Origin: Clostridiales bacterium
Lineage (GTDB): Bacteria; Bacillota; Clostridia; Oscillospirales; Acutalibacteraceae
Reading direction: 5' to 3'
NCBI GenBank assembly: GCA_012728445.1
Contig: JAAYFA010000236.1
Coordinates: forward strand, 1-8,188
Length of the DNA stretch: 8,188 nt
Below the pieces are notes generated by a model. The model worked only from the letters and a program-made list of their open reading frames with translations, did no database searches and was not told the DNA's origin. Made by a program: the position numbers and the translations under genes. Shown here piece after piece: positions 1 to 5,716 of this stretch (within the stretch, counting starts at the first letter, position 1; every line of letters starts with the position of its first letter).

Positions 1-224
1 ACATCAAAACCAATAACTTCGTTTGTCGACTCATCCAAAAATTCGAAAGGCTTGAATTCTGCGTTGGTTGCAACTTTAAGTTTCATTGGTGTTACAGCCG
101 TGGTTTGGCCGGTTGCGTTTGTGGTTTTTTTGCCGGCATCGTCTGTTTTGCCGCAGCCTGCGAACATGGAAAACGCTAAAGTGAGTGCCATCAGTAGGGT
201 AATGATTTTTACGGATTTTTTCAT
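1..224 (-). CDS. ABC transporter substrate-binding lipoprotein, N-terminal part (probable amino-acid type)
   Basis: Seventy-four codons run from the ATG at 224 off the left edge, so the C-terminal part is missing. The product starts MKKSVKIITLLMAL and has a hydrophobic stretch ending MFAGC, so Cys24 is the likely lipidated residue of an exported lipoprotein. A Thr/Ala/Lys-rich linker (about residues 25-46) follows, then KLKVATNAEFKPFEFLD. That is the characteristic first strand and ligand-pocket start of family-3 (polar amino acid) solute-binding proteins, in which F-x-P-F-E-F follows the first strand. The start is supported by GGAGGA six bases upstream (231-236) and a near-consensus promoter. 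In this family permease and ATPase genes usually follow, and here they would lie outside the window. The exact ligand cannot be told from this fragment. Confidence 0.85.
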   Translation of the reverse strand, partial: MKKSVKIITLLMALTLAFSMFAGCGKTDDAGKKTTNATGQTTAVTPMKLKVATNAEFKPFEFLDESTNEVIGFD

Positions 225-254
225 ATTTTTTCCTCCAATATTTTTATTGGGCTT

Positions 255-283
255 ATTATATCAATATGTTTGATGTTTTGCAA
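255..283 (-). promoter_or_regulatory. Sigma-A-type promoter of the substrate-binding protein gene
   Basis: On the minus strand TTGCAA (278-283) and TATAAT (255-260) are separated by exactly 17 bases. A TG one base upstream of the -10 makes it an extended -10. The predicted start near 248 leaves a short leader that includes the GGAGGA site. The promoter lies downstream of the hairpin at 329-372, so the gene is transcribed independently of the glucanase unit. Confidence 0.8.
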
Positions 284-328
284 GCCTTAATCGGATAATT
301 TTACATGATTAATCACTATTTTGTTGAA

Positions 329-372
329 TTAACGCAGTAAAGATGCATATTTATGCGTCTTTACTGCGTTAA
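329..372 (-). terminator. Terminator-like hairpin after the GH16 gene
   Basis: AACGCAGTAAAGATGCAT (331-348) pairs with ATGCGTCTTTACTGCGTT (353-370) with a single G-T wobble or mismatch, leaving a 4-base loop. Flanking TT/AA adds two more pairs. It lies 20 bases beyond the glucanase stop codon and before the next promoter on the same strand, as expected for an intrinsic terminator. The T-tract after the stem on the minus strand is weak (TTAATTC), so termination efficiency is uncertain. Confidence 0.65.
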
Positions 373-392
373 AGTTTATTAAGGGAGACCGG

Positions 393-1301
393 CTATTCTT
401 GTTTTTGATAGAGTCTTACATAGTCTACAACGAACTCTGTTGTAAAATCTTTGTCATGCGTTACTTCGCCGGGCAAACAAAGAGAAGCAATCACTTGCTC
501 CGGAATTTTTGAGGTTCCGTCCGCAAAGGAAGTCCGTCGTGTTTCAACCCCGTTGATATAAAAAACATATTCGTTTTCATCCCATTCCAGGCCATAGGTG
601 TTGTATTCCTCGTAAATGTTTTTGCCATAAAAAAGACCAACCGTTAAACTGTTTAGCCCTTCGCCATTGGTAGGGTCGCCTTCCATGCCACTGCACCAAA
701 TGGTCTGATGGACACCGTTTTTCCTTAAAGCGTTTTTGCCATAACTCATCGCTTCAAAAATGTCTATCTCCGCTCCGCCGACGCCACCTTTAGAAATGTC
801 CGCCGTATAGGAATAGTTGGATTGCAGCCAAAATGCGCTCCAAAACTGGTCGTCGGGGTTCGCGATGCATCGCATTTCAAAATAACCGAATGTAGGGTCT
901 TCTTTTACTTTGACCATGCCGGCATACCAGCCCGGGCCATATTTTCCGTCCTCCAAGTATTCGCCGCGTATAATCATGTTGCCGTTTTCAACTCTCACCT
1001 GGCTGTCGGCAAAAAAGCCGCCGGCAGCTTTACCTTGCCCTCTGTGCGTCCACTTTGCCAAGTCCAGTGTGTCGCCGTCAAAGTCATCTTCAAAAATCAA
1101 TTCGTAACCGCTCAAGTCCAAATCTGCGCCCCCCGGCGTCATGGGCATGTCAAACCATATGCAGCCCAAAGTCTGCATCACAACAATCAGCACCGCCAAC
1201 CGGCTTTTGCCGTTGAGCAAACCTTTTAACGCACGCTTGGTTTGCTCCAGTGCTTGCGTCTCCCGCCACCGCATGCCGGAAAAAAACAATTTTTCAAACA
1301 T
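393..1301 (-). CDS. Membrane-anchored glycoside hydrolase family 16 (laminarinase-type beta-glucanase)
   Basis: This 302-residue protein has a clear GH16 catalytic domain from about residue 66 (YELIFEDDFDGDTLDLAKW) to the C-terminal strand VVDYVRLYQ. The catalytic signature is EIDIFE, with Glu178 as likely nucleophile, Asp180 as assistant and Glu183 as acid/base. The conserved FWSAFWLQ strand (153-160) precedes it. The six-residue E-x-D-x-x-E spacing is that of laminarinases acting on beta-1,3- or mixed-linked glucans, but substrate is inference. The N-terminus is unusual: about 33 charged residues precede a hydrophobic segment (about 35-50), suggesting a type II membrane anchor or a long signal peptide. 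A lipoprotein reading at TLGC (Cys47) fits poorly. The start is well supported by AGGAGGG (1307-1313) five bases upstream. It sits 50 bp after the metallophosphatase gene and is probably co-transcribed. Confidence 0.9.
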   Translation of the reverse strand: MFEKLFFSGMRWRETQALEQTKRALKGLLNGKSRLAVLIVVMQTLGCIWFDMPMTPGGADLDLSGYELIFEDDFDGDTLDLAKWTHRGQGKAAGGFFADSQVRVENGNMIIRGEYLEDGKYGPGWYAGMVKVKEDPTFGYFEMRCIANPDDQFWSAFWLQSNYSYTADISKGGVGGAEIDIFEAMSYGKNALRKNGVHQTIWCSGMEGDPTNGEGLNSLTVGLFYGKNIYEEYNTYGLEWDENEYVFYINGVETRRTSFADGTSKIPEQVIASLCLPGEVTHDKDFTTEFVVDYVRLYQKQE

Positions 1302-1351
1302 AAAAACCCTCCTGCATCATTTTAACTGTCAGTTTTTTTGCTTATCACTCT

Positions 1352-2887
1352 TTAGGAGACCGTAAAAGTATCACTTAGAAAAGTCTCACTTGTAAGACCA
1401 AAAGAGTTTACGGCGAAAACACGAAGGGTATATTTGCCTTCGTTCAGCCCGCGCAGTACATGTTGCTCCGTATAATCGGTATCGTAACCTAATATGTAGT
1501 TTTTGGCAAAGTGGCGTATATAGGTGGTTCTTCCGATTTCGTCTATAAGTTCATACAAATAGTATTTCGATGGCACGCTCTGATTCGCCGCGCCGAAGGT
1601 GAGAACAACACGGTCGTCATCTAATTGGACCGAAATTGATTGATTGTCAAAAAACGGCATTTTGCCTTTGCCGAGCAGTAAAGCTGTGCGCGTAAAGCTA
1701 TTTTTGTTATAGAGGTTCATTGTAAAACGTTCGCCGAATTTTACACCGAAGTTGAAATTGACCTTATCTAATGTAAAGGCATTTTTCTCGACATCTACGT
1801 CCAAAATCAAACCGTTGTTGACTTCGCTTCTAAAAGGCACATCGTCCGACTTCTCAATGCCGAGCAATTCGGGGTTTATCAAATAATCTTTGTTCTTTAA
1901 ACTCGCATGGTTTCCGCTTAAAAAATCTTTTATAGAGATATCTTTAGGAATATCCTCTTGTTTCAACCAGTCAAAGTCAAAGTAACTGGTGGTCCCTGTG
2001 TTAACCATTGTGAAATCTTTTTGTACAACAGAGCGTTCATCACTCAAGCAATAGTGCGAGTGGCTTGTAAATACAACCGCCTGCGGGTAATTTTGGAGAA
2101 TAGTATAGATTTCTTCAAACTGCGGTGTTGCCCAGTGCCCTCCTGCGATAGAGTCGTCAATGGGCATGTGGAGAAACACGAATATAGGTTGTTCGGGGGC
2201 TTCTTTGGCGGCTTGGGTCAACTGGTTTTTTAAGAAGGCAATCCTTTGCGCATTATAAGTGCCGTCGGGTAATGTGCCGTTGATTTGGGCGAGTTCTTCA
2301 TCCTTTTTTTCAACTTTAGAGTTTGCAATAGAAATAAAGCTATAGCCGTTTATAATCGTGCGAGCGTTTAAGGGCAGATTTGTTGCTTTAAAGAATTGGT
2401 GTTCTTGGCTCGCACCATAAAACTCGTGGTTGCCCATGGGGTAGATAAAGTGTGGTGTATCGCTCCTGTCTTCCCCATAAACATTATCAATAACCTTGTT
2501 ATAGGCACTGTAACCGGCATAATCGCCTACAGCATTGACGATGTCACCGTTTAAGATGACCATATCTACATTCTGTGTCTTAAAATAGTTCAACGCTTTG
2601 ATTAAATGGTCAGCACCATTTGCTACAGTGGTATAGTCCCAGGCATACAGGTGTTTTTCCAGCTGTGGCAACTGCACATCCGAAAGAATACCAACTTTAA
2701 TTTTATCCTTGGATTTGGCTTCTACAGTTTCAACCTTATACTGCATTTCCTTTGGAACTTGTGTGAAATGAACGGCGGCGAAAATGCCGATTGTAATCAA
2801 AACAACAAGCAAAATGACGGCTAAAATGACGATTTTTGACTTGTTCGTTTTCGACACATCCTTCATACAAAAAAATAAACGAGTCAT
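1352..2887 (-). CDS. Membrane-anchored calcineurin-like metallophosphatase with C-terminal FN3-like domain
   Basis: This 511-residue protein has one hydrophobic segment (about 19-40) that should anchor it with the catalytic domain outside. The metallophosphoesterase motifs appear in order: GILSDVQ (Asp70), NGDIV (Asp115), MGNHE (Asn153, His154), FLHMP (His240) and SHSH (His276, His278). They form the usual two-metal phosphoesterase centre. Motif I reads D-x-Q rather than the usual D-x-H. After residue 350 comes a beta-rich region ending YTLRVFAVNSFGLTSE, typical of the last strands of a fibronectin type III domain. The start is uncertain. The ATG at 2887 fits the promoter 40 bp upstream, but neither it nor the ATG at 2866 (Met8) has a good ribosome binding site. 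Its substrate is unknown. It is first in a two-gene unit with the GH16 enzyme, which hints at glycan or teichoic-acid-like targets, but that is inference only. Confidence 0.85.
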   Translation of the reverse strand: MTRLFFCMKDVSKTNKSKIVILAVILLVVLITIGIFAAVHFTQVPKEMQYKVETVEAKSKDKIKVGILSDVQLPQLEKHLYAWDYTTVANGADHLIKALNYFKTQNVDMVILNGDIVNAVGDYAGYSAYNKVIDNVYGEDRSDTPHFIYPMGNHEFYGASQEHQFFKATNLPLNARTIINGYSFISIANSKVEKKDEELAQINGTLPDGTYNAQRIAFLKNQLTQAAKEAPEQPIFVFLHMPIDDSIAGGHWATPQFEEIYTILQNYPQAVVFTSHSHYCLSDERSVVQKDFTMVNTGTTSYFDFDWLKQEDIPKDISIKDFLSGNHASLKNKDYLINPELLGIEKSDDVPFRSEVNNGLILDVDVEKNAFTLDKVNFNFGVKFGERFTMNLYNKNSFTRTALLLGKGKMPFFDNQSISVQLDDDRVVLTFGAANQSVPSKYYLYELIDEIGRTTYIRHFAKNYILGYDTDYTEQHVLRGLNEGKYTLRVFAVNSFGLTSETFLSDTFTVS

Positions 2888-2925
2888 TTAAAGAAAAGCG
2901 AGTGAACTTATTTCGTATTGCATTT

Positions 2926-2954
2926 ATAATACCACATTCGGCCACGCATATCAA
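2926..2954 (-). promoter_or_regulatory. Promoter of the metallophosphatase-GH16 unit
   Basis: On the minus strand TTGATA (2949-2954) and TATTAT (2926-2931) are 17 bases apart. A TG one base before the -10 (extended -10) strengthens the call. Predicted initiation near 2919 leaves a leader of about 32 bases before the ATG at 2887, with no clear Shine-Dalgarno in it. The rest of the 256-bp divergent gap (2888-3143) holds the msrAB promoter and inverted repeat. Confidence 0.75.
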
Positions 2955-3049
2955 AGAAGATTAGAGCAATAAAAGCTTTCTGTAAAAAAATGAACCCGAT
3001 GCCACCGTATGCAAATAAATTAACAATTTTGACACGCTTTCAAAACAGA

Positions 3050-3078
3050 TGCACAGCAGATGAATGATATGATATAAA
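3050..3078 (+). promoter_or_regulatory. Probable promoter of msrAB
   Basis: TATAAA (3073-3078) is preceded by TGA, giving an extended -10. TGCACA (3050-3055), a four-of-six match to the -35 consensus, lies 17 bases upstream. Initiation would fall near 3085, at the left arm of the inverted repeat. The weak -35 is consistent with a regulated or extended--10-dependent promoter. A better TTGACA at 3029-3034 has no -10 at the right distance. Confidence 0.55.
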
Positions 3079-3084
3079 TAGACT

Positions 3085-3109
3085 TTTCACACAGAAAACG
3101 CTTGTGAAA
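3085..3109. repeat. Inverted repeat TTTCACA/TGTGAAA in the msrAB leader
   Basis: TTTCACA (3085-3091) and TGTGAAA (3103-3109) are perfect 7-bp inverted repeats separated by 11 bases. They begin about seven bases after the predicted -10 and end 34 bases before the msrAB start codon. The position suits either a repressor operator over the transcription start or a hairpin at the 5' end of the mRNA. No T-tract follows, so it is not a terminator. Confidence 0.5.
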
Positions 3110-3143
3110 CGACTATCGTCTGATTTGGAGGAAAGGACCAACA

Positions 3144-4241
3144 ATGAAAAAGTTATTTATTATTATTGCAGCAGCGCTGCTTGCCATTACAACAGGCGCC
3201 TGCGCTGCTAAGCCGGCACCGGACACGACGGAGAATACTGCAGGTGTAACGGGCGAAGCGGTGGGGGATAAAACCTATAAAAAGCAGGACGGCGTGGAGG
3301 TCATCTATCTTGCCGGCGGCTGCTTTTGGGGGTTGGAAAAACTCATGGAGACCCTGCCGGGTGTTACCGACGCAACCAGCGGCTACGCCAATGGGGCGGG
3401 CAAAGACCCAACATATGCGACTGTCAGCGGCGGCAACTCTGGGTATCGGGAGACGGTGCGTGTTGAATACAATCCGGACAAGGTAAGCCTCGACATGATT
3501 CTGTTTACCTTCTTTTCAGCGATTGACCCAACGGTTGAAAACAGGCAGGGCAACGACGTGGGTTCGCAGTACCAGTCGGGGATATATTATGCGGACGATG
3601 CTTCCGAGGCGACAGCACAGCGTATTGCAGACGTAGAGCGTGGACGTTACAGTCCTTTCAAAGTGGAGATTAAGCCGCTTACCTCTTTCTACGATGCGGA
3701 AAAATATCATCAAGACTACTTAGAGAAAAATCCGGGCGGTTACTGTCACATCACCTCAAAGGATTTTGAGCGGGCGGCCAAGAGCATTGTCGACCCGGCA
3801 AAATACCCGCGCCCCTCTGATGATGTGATCAAAGCAAAGCTAACCGAGGAACAGTATAATATAACGCAAAAATCCGGCACAGAGCCGGCGTTTGACAATG
3901 AATACTGGGACAAATTCGAGAAGGGTATCTATGTCGACATCGTGACGGGGGAGCCGCTCTTCTCTTCGCGCGACAAGTTTGACCCCGGCACCGGCTGGCC
4001 CAGCTTTACGCAGGGTATTGACGATAATGCGCTAATACTTATTGCCGACAATTCTTTTGGGATGAAACGCACCGCCGTCCAAAGCCGCGCAGGCAACTCG
4101 CATTTGGGGCACGTGTTTTACGGCAAAAAAGAGTCGTCCACCGGCGCACGTTTTTGCATCGACAGCGCCGCGCTGCGGTTCGTTCCCGTGGGGGATATGG
4201 AAGCACAGGGTTATGGCGATCTGAAGGATTATCTAGGATAA
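3144..4241 (+). CDS. msrAB: Exported bifunctional methionine sulfoxide reductase MsrA-MsrB
   Basis: This 365-residue fusion reduces S-methionine sulfoxide (MsrA half) and R-methionine sulfoxide (MsrB half) in proteins. The N-terminus MKKLFIIIAAALLAITTGAC looks like a signal peptide with a near-lipobox (Cys20), so the enzyme probably works outside the membrane as a lipoprotein. MsrA spans about 52-215: GCFWG carries catalytic Cys60, and GYCHI (Cys201) is the probable resolving cysteine. MsrB spans about 230-350: GWPSF, SHLGHVF and RFCIDSAALRF, with catalytic Cys338. The MsrB half has no CxxC zinc pairs, and Thr284 stands where many MsrBs have the resolving Cys before GWPSF. Ribosome binding is by GGAGG/AAAGGA (3127-3137). 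An exported reductase needs an electron donor such as a CcdA-thioredoxin relay, and none is encoded here. By hand sampling the gene is clearly more GC-rich than its neighbours. Confidence 0.95.
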   Translation: MKKLFIIIAAALLAITTGACAAKPAPDTTENTAGVTGEAVGDKTYKKQDGVEVIYLAGGCFWGLEKLMETLPGVTDATSGYANGAGKDPTYATVSGGNSGYRETVRVEYNPDKVSLDMILFTFFSAIDPTVENRQGNDVGSQYQSGIYYADDASEATAQRIADVERGRYSPFKVEIKPLTSFYDAEKYHQDYLEKNPGGYCHITSKDFERAAKSIVDPAKYPRPSDDVIKAKLTEEQYNITQKSGTEPAFDNEYWDKFEKGIYVDIVTGEPLFSSRDKFDPGTGWPSFTQGIDDNALILIADNSFGMKRTAVQSRAGNSHLGHVFYGKKESSTGARFCIDSAALRFVPVGDMEAQGYGDLKDYLG

Positions 4242-4278
4242 GGCAGGGCTGTCAACAAGCTCACCTTCACGATAACAC

Positions 4279-5544
4279 TCATTTGCTTCTTAAGAGATTT
4301 GTAAAAACATCCGGTGACGTTTTCTGCTGAAAGCGAAGCCAATAACCGGCTATCAGTGACGATAACATTGTTGTGAGAATCAGCACGGTGAAGAACTCCG
4401 TGTTGATGATGCGGTAAGAATACGCCACTGTGGCCAGCACAATGCCGGGACCGCCCCTTGCGTTCATGGTGATGGCAAAATTAATGATTGTCCTCTTATT
4501 ATAACCGGACAGTAGAAGTGTGCCGCCGGTTCCCGCCGCCTCAAGCAAAAACACGATGATAAAGAAAAGAATAAACCGAGGGAACGAGAACTCATGGATG
4601 ACATTCAGTTGAATCCCGACAAGCGCAAAATAAATTGGGATAAAAAAGGAAAATGTAAAGTTTGAAACACTCTGCATTTTTTCCTTTGTTTTTTCGTTTA
4701 GTTCGGAGAAGGATTTGACGATGTAGCCGACCAGAAAAGACGAATACATAATATTGACATTCAGCCGGCTAAACAAAGCAATAACGAAGAACAGAGAAAT
4801 AAAGCTTATCGAAAAAAAATCTCCGGAATGAATGGCAAATTTCAGCCTGTGCAGCCTGTCGCACAGCAACTTCACCACGATAAAGACGCCGATTGTTACA
4901 AGAACAATGGGAATGACAGTGAATAATTTCACGCCGCCGGCAGAAACGATGCTTATAGAGATATTCAGGAGAATGAACAAGATCAAGTCTTGAAATGTGG
5001 AAACTGTTAAAACCGTATTTGAAAACCTCGTGTTCATAATGCCCATGTCAAAGAAGATTTTCGAAATGACAGGAATAGAGGTGATCGCCGCCGCAATCAT
5101 AAAAACAATCAGATACGCAGGATAACTCTGTGCGGACCCGATGTAGTTTTCACCGAATATCCGCGCGAACGGCACCGCGCCAAGCATGGGCAAAACCGTT
5201 GAGCCCGCAAGCAATAGCCCCATGTTCCGCATGTCGTTCTTTTTAAATTCTATCTTTGTATTAAAGCCGGAGGAAAACATTAGAAAGACCAAGCCCAACT
5301 GATAGAATATGTTCAGAACCTTACCTTGCCCCTGATAGGCCAGGAACACGGAACTGATGAGTTGTGGAAAAAAGTGATAAAGGCAGCTCGGCCCGAACAG
5401 CATCCCGCCGAGAATTTCGCCCACCACCTTGGGGGCTTTGAGGAATTCGAACAGCTTCCCGAAAAGAAAAGCACTCAGCAACAGCAAACCTATGGCCGTT
5501 AGCGTTACTATAATTTCTCGCTCGTTCAGTGTTTCAAGAAACAT
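4279..5544 (-). CDS. Cation:proton antiporter, Kef-like (CPA2) membrane domain
   Basis: This 421-residue protein is almost wholly hydrophobic with about 12 membrane segments. Numbering from the ATG at 5544, CPA2 landmarks are present: APKVVGEILGGMLFGPS (37-53), FLMFSSGF (88-95), FQDLILF (184-190) and NARGGPGIVL (361-370). The FQD motif, with Asp186 preceded by Gln, resembles Kef potassium/proton exchangers rather than the Asp-Asp pair of electrogenic Na+/H+ antiporters. The ion is still inference. The protein ends just after the last helix, so it lacks the cytoplasmic nucleotide-binding (RCK/TrkA-N) domain of full Kef proteins. I chose the ATG at 5544, which has GGAG 8 bases upstream. An in-frame GTG at 5565 would add seven residues but place that site inside the gene. 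It converges with msrAB across 37 bp. Confidence 0.85.
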   Translation of the reverse strand: MFLETLNEREIIVTLTAIGLLLLSAFLFGKLFEFLKAPKVVGEILGGMLFGPSCLYHFFPQLISSVFLAYQGQGKVLNIFYQLGLVFLMFSSGFNTKIEFKKNDMRNMGLLLAGSTVLPMLGAVPFARIFGENYIGSAQSYPAYLIVFMIAAAITSIPVISKIFFDMGIMNTRFSNTVLTVSTFQDLILFILLNISISIVSAGGVKLFTVIPIVLVTIGVFIVVKLLCDRLHRLKFAIHSGDFFSISFISLFFVIALFSRLNVNIMYSSFLVGYIVKSFSELNEKTKEKMQSVSNFTFSFFIPIYFALVGIQLNVIHEFSFPRFILFFIIVFLLEAAGTGGTLLLSGYNKRTIINFAITMNARGGPGIVLATVAYSYRIINTEFFTVLILTTMLSSLIAGYWLRFQQKTSPDVFTNLLRSK

Positions 5545-5552
5545 AAACAAAA

Positions 5553-5556
5553 CTCC
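5553..5556 (-). promoter_or_regulatory. Ribosome binding site that fixes the antiporter start
   Basis: GGAG on the minus strand lies 8 bases upstream of the ATG at 5544. It would be inside the reading frame if translation began at the upstream GTG (5565), which has no comparable site. This favours the shorter, 421-residue protein. Confidence 0.6.
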
Positions 5557-5597
5557 AATACACACTCTGTTTTTAAACGCCTTTACAGTATGATTGC

Positions 5598-5606
5598 ATT
5601 ATATCA
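5598..5606 (-). promoter_or_regulatory. Extended -10 promoter of the antiporter gene
   Basis: On the minus strand TGATATAAT gives a perfect TATAAT (5598-5603) with a TG extension. The expected -35 position reads GGTATT, a poor match, so the promoter would depend on the extended -10 or on an activator. Predicted initiation near 5591 leaves a leader of about 47 bases. Confidence 0.6.
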
Positions 5607-5608
5607 TA

Positions 5609-5617
5609 TGTTATACT
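5609..5617 (+). promoter_or_regulatory. Possible extended -10 promoter for the DUF998 gene
   Basis: TGTTATACT supplies TATACT (5612-5617) with a TG extension. No good -35 is found 16-18 bases upstream. Initiation near 5624 would give a leader of roughly 93 bases containing the small ORF at 5657-5704. This call is weaker than the opposing promoter, which it nearly abuts. Confidence 0.45.
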
Positions 5618-5656
5618 GTGAATACCATACCTCAGTGAGCGTAAAAGGATATCGAG

Positions 5657-5704
5657 ATGGGGCGACATGGCATGACGAATAAAGATACAATTCAATATGA
5701 TTAA
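5657..5704 (+). CDS. Possible 15-residue leader peptide ORF
   Basis: An ATG at 5657 opens a frame reading MGRHGMTNKDTIQYD and stops with TAA at 5702-5704, 12 bases before the start of the DUF998 gene. An AAAGGA-like sequence (about 5644-5649) lies 7 bases upstream, a plausible though modest ribosome binding site. A second in-frame ATG is at 5672. I recognise no family. It could be a translated leader ORF coupled to the downstream gene, or a chance frame. A frame this short carries little statistical weight. Confidence 0.25.
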   Translation: MGRHGMTNKDTIQYD

Positions 5705-5716
5705 GGTGGAAAGTTT

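Larger units (their letters stand above)
5585..5619. repeat. Inverted repeat enclosing divergent -10 elements (candidate operator)
   Basis: ACAGTAT (5585-5591) and ATACTGT (5613-5619) form a perfect 7-bp inverted repeat with 21 bases between the arms and 28 bp from arm start to arm start. The interval contains the -10 elements facing both ways, and the right arm overlaps the plus-strand -10 itself. A protein binding both arms could control the antiporter and the DUF998 gene together. No regulator gene adjoins it. Confidence 0.45.

Noticed and set aside
52..273. A 73-codon plus-strand hydrophobic frame
   Set aside because: It is antisense to the signal peptide of the substrate-binding lipoprotein. 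The minus-strand gene has promoter, ribosome binding site and family motif, while this frame has none.
822..1229. A 135-codon plus-strand frame inside the GH16 gene
   Set aside because: It is antisense to the catalytic domain carrying EIDIFE and has no supporting start signal.
1302..1351. AACTGACAGTT palindrome between the metallophosphatase and GH16 genes as a terminator
   Set aside because: The stem would be 5 bp with a one-base loop and no following T-tract on the minus strand, so it cannot form a stable hairpin.
3029..3034. A perfect TTGACA upstream of msrAB as a -35 box
   Set aside because: The hexamer 17 bases downstream is CACAGC and no -10-like sequence lies at 16-18 bases, so it is probably coincidental. 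The extended -10 at 3073-3078 is preferred.
5545..5565. GTG at 5565 as the start of the antiporter
   Set aside because: It would put the only good ribosome binding site (5553-5556) inside the gene. The ATG at 5544 is correctly spaced from it.
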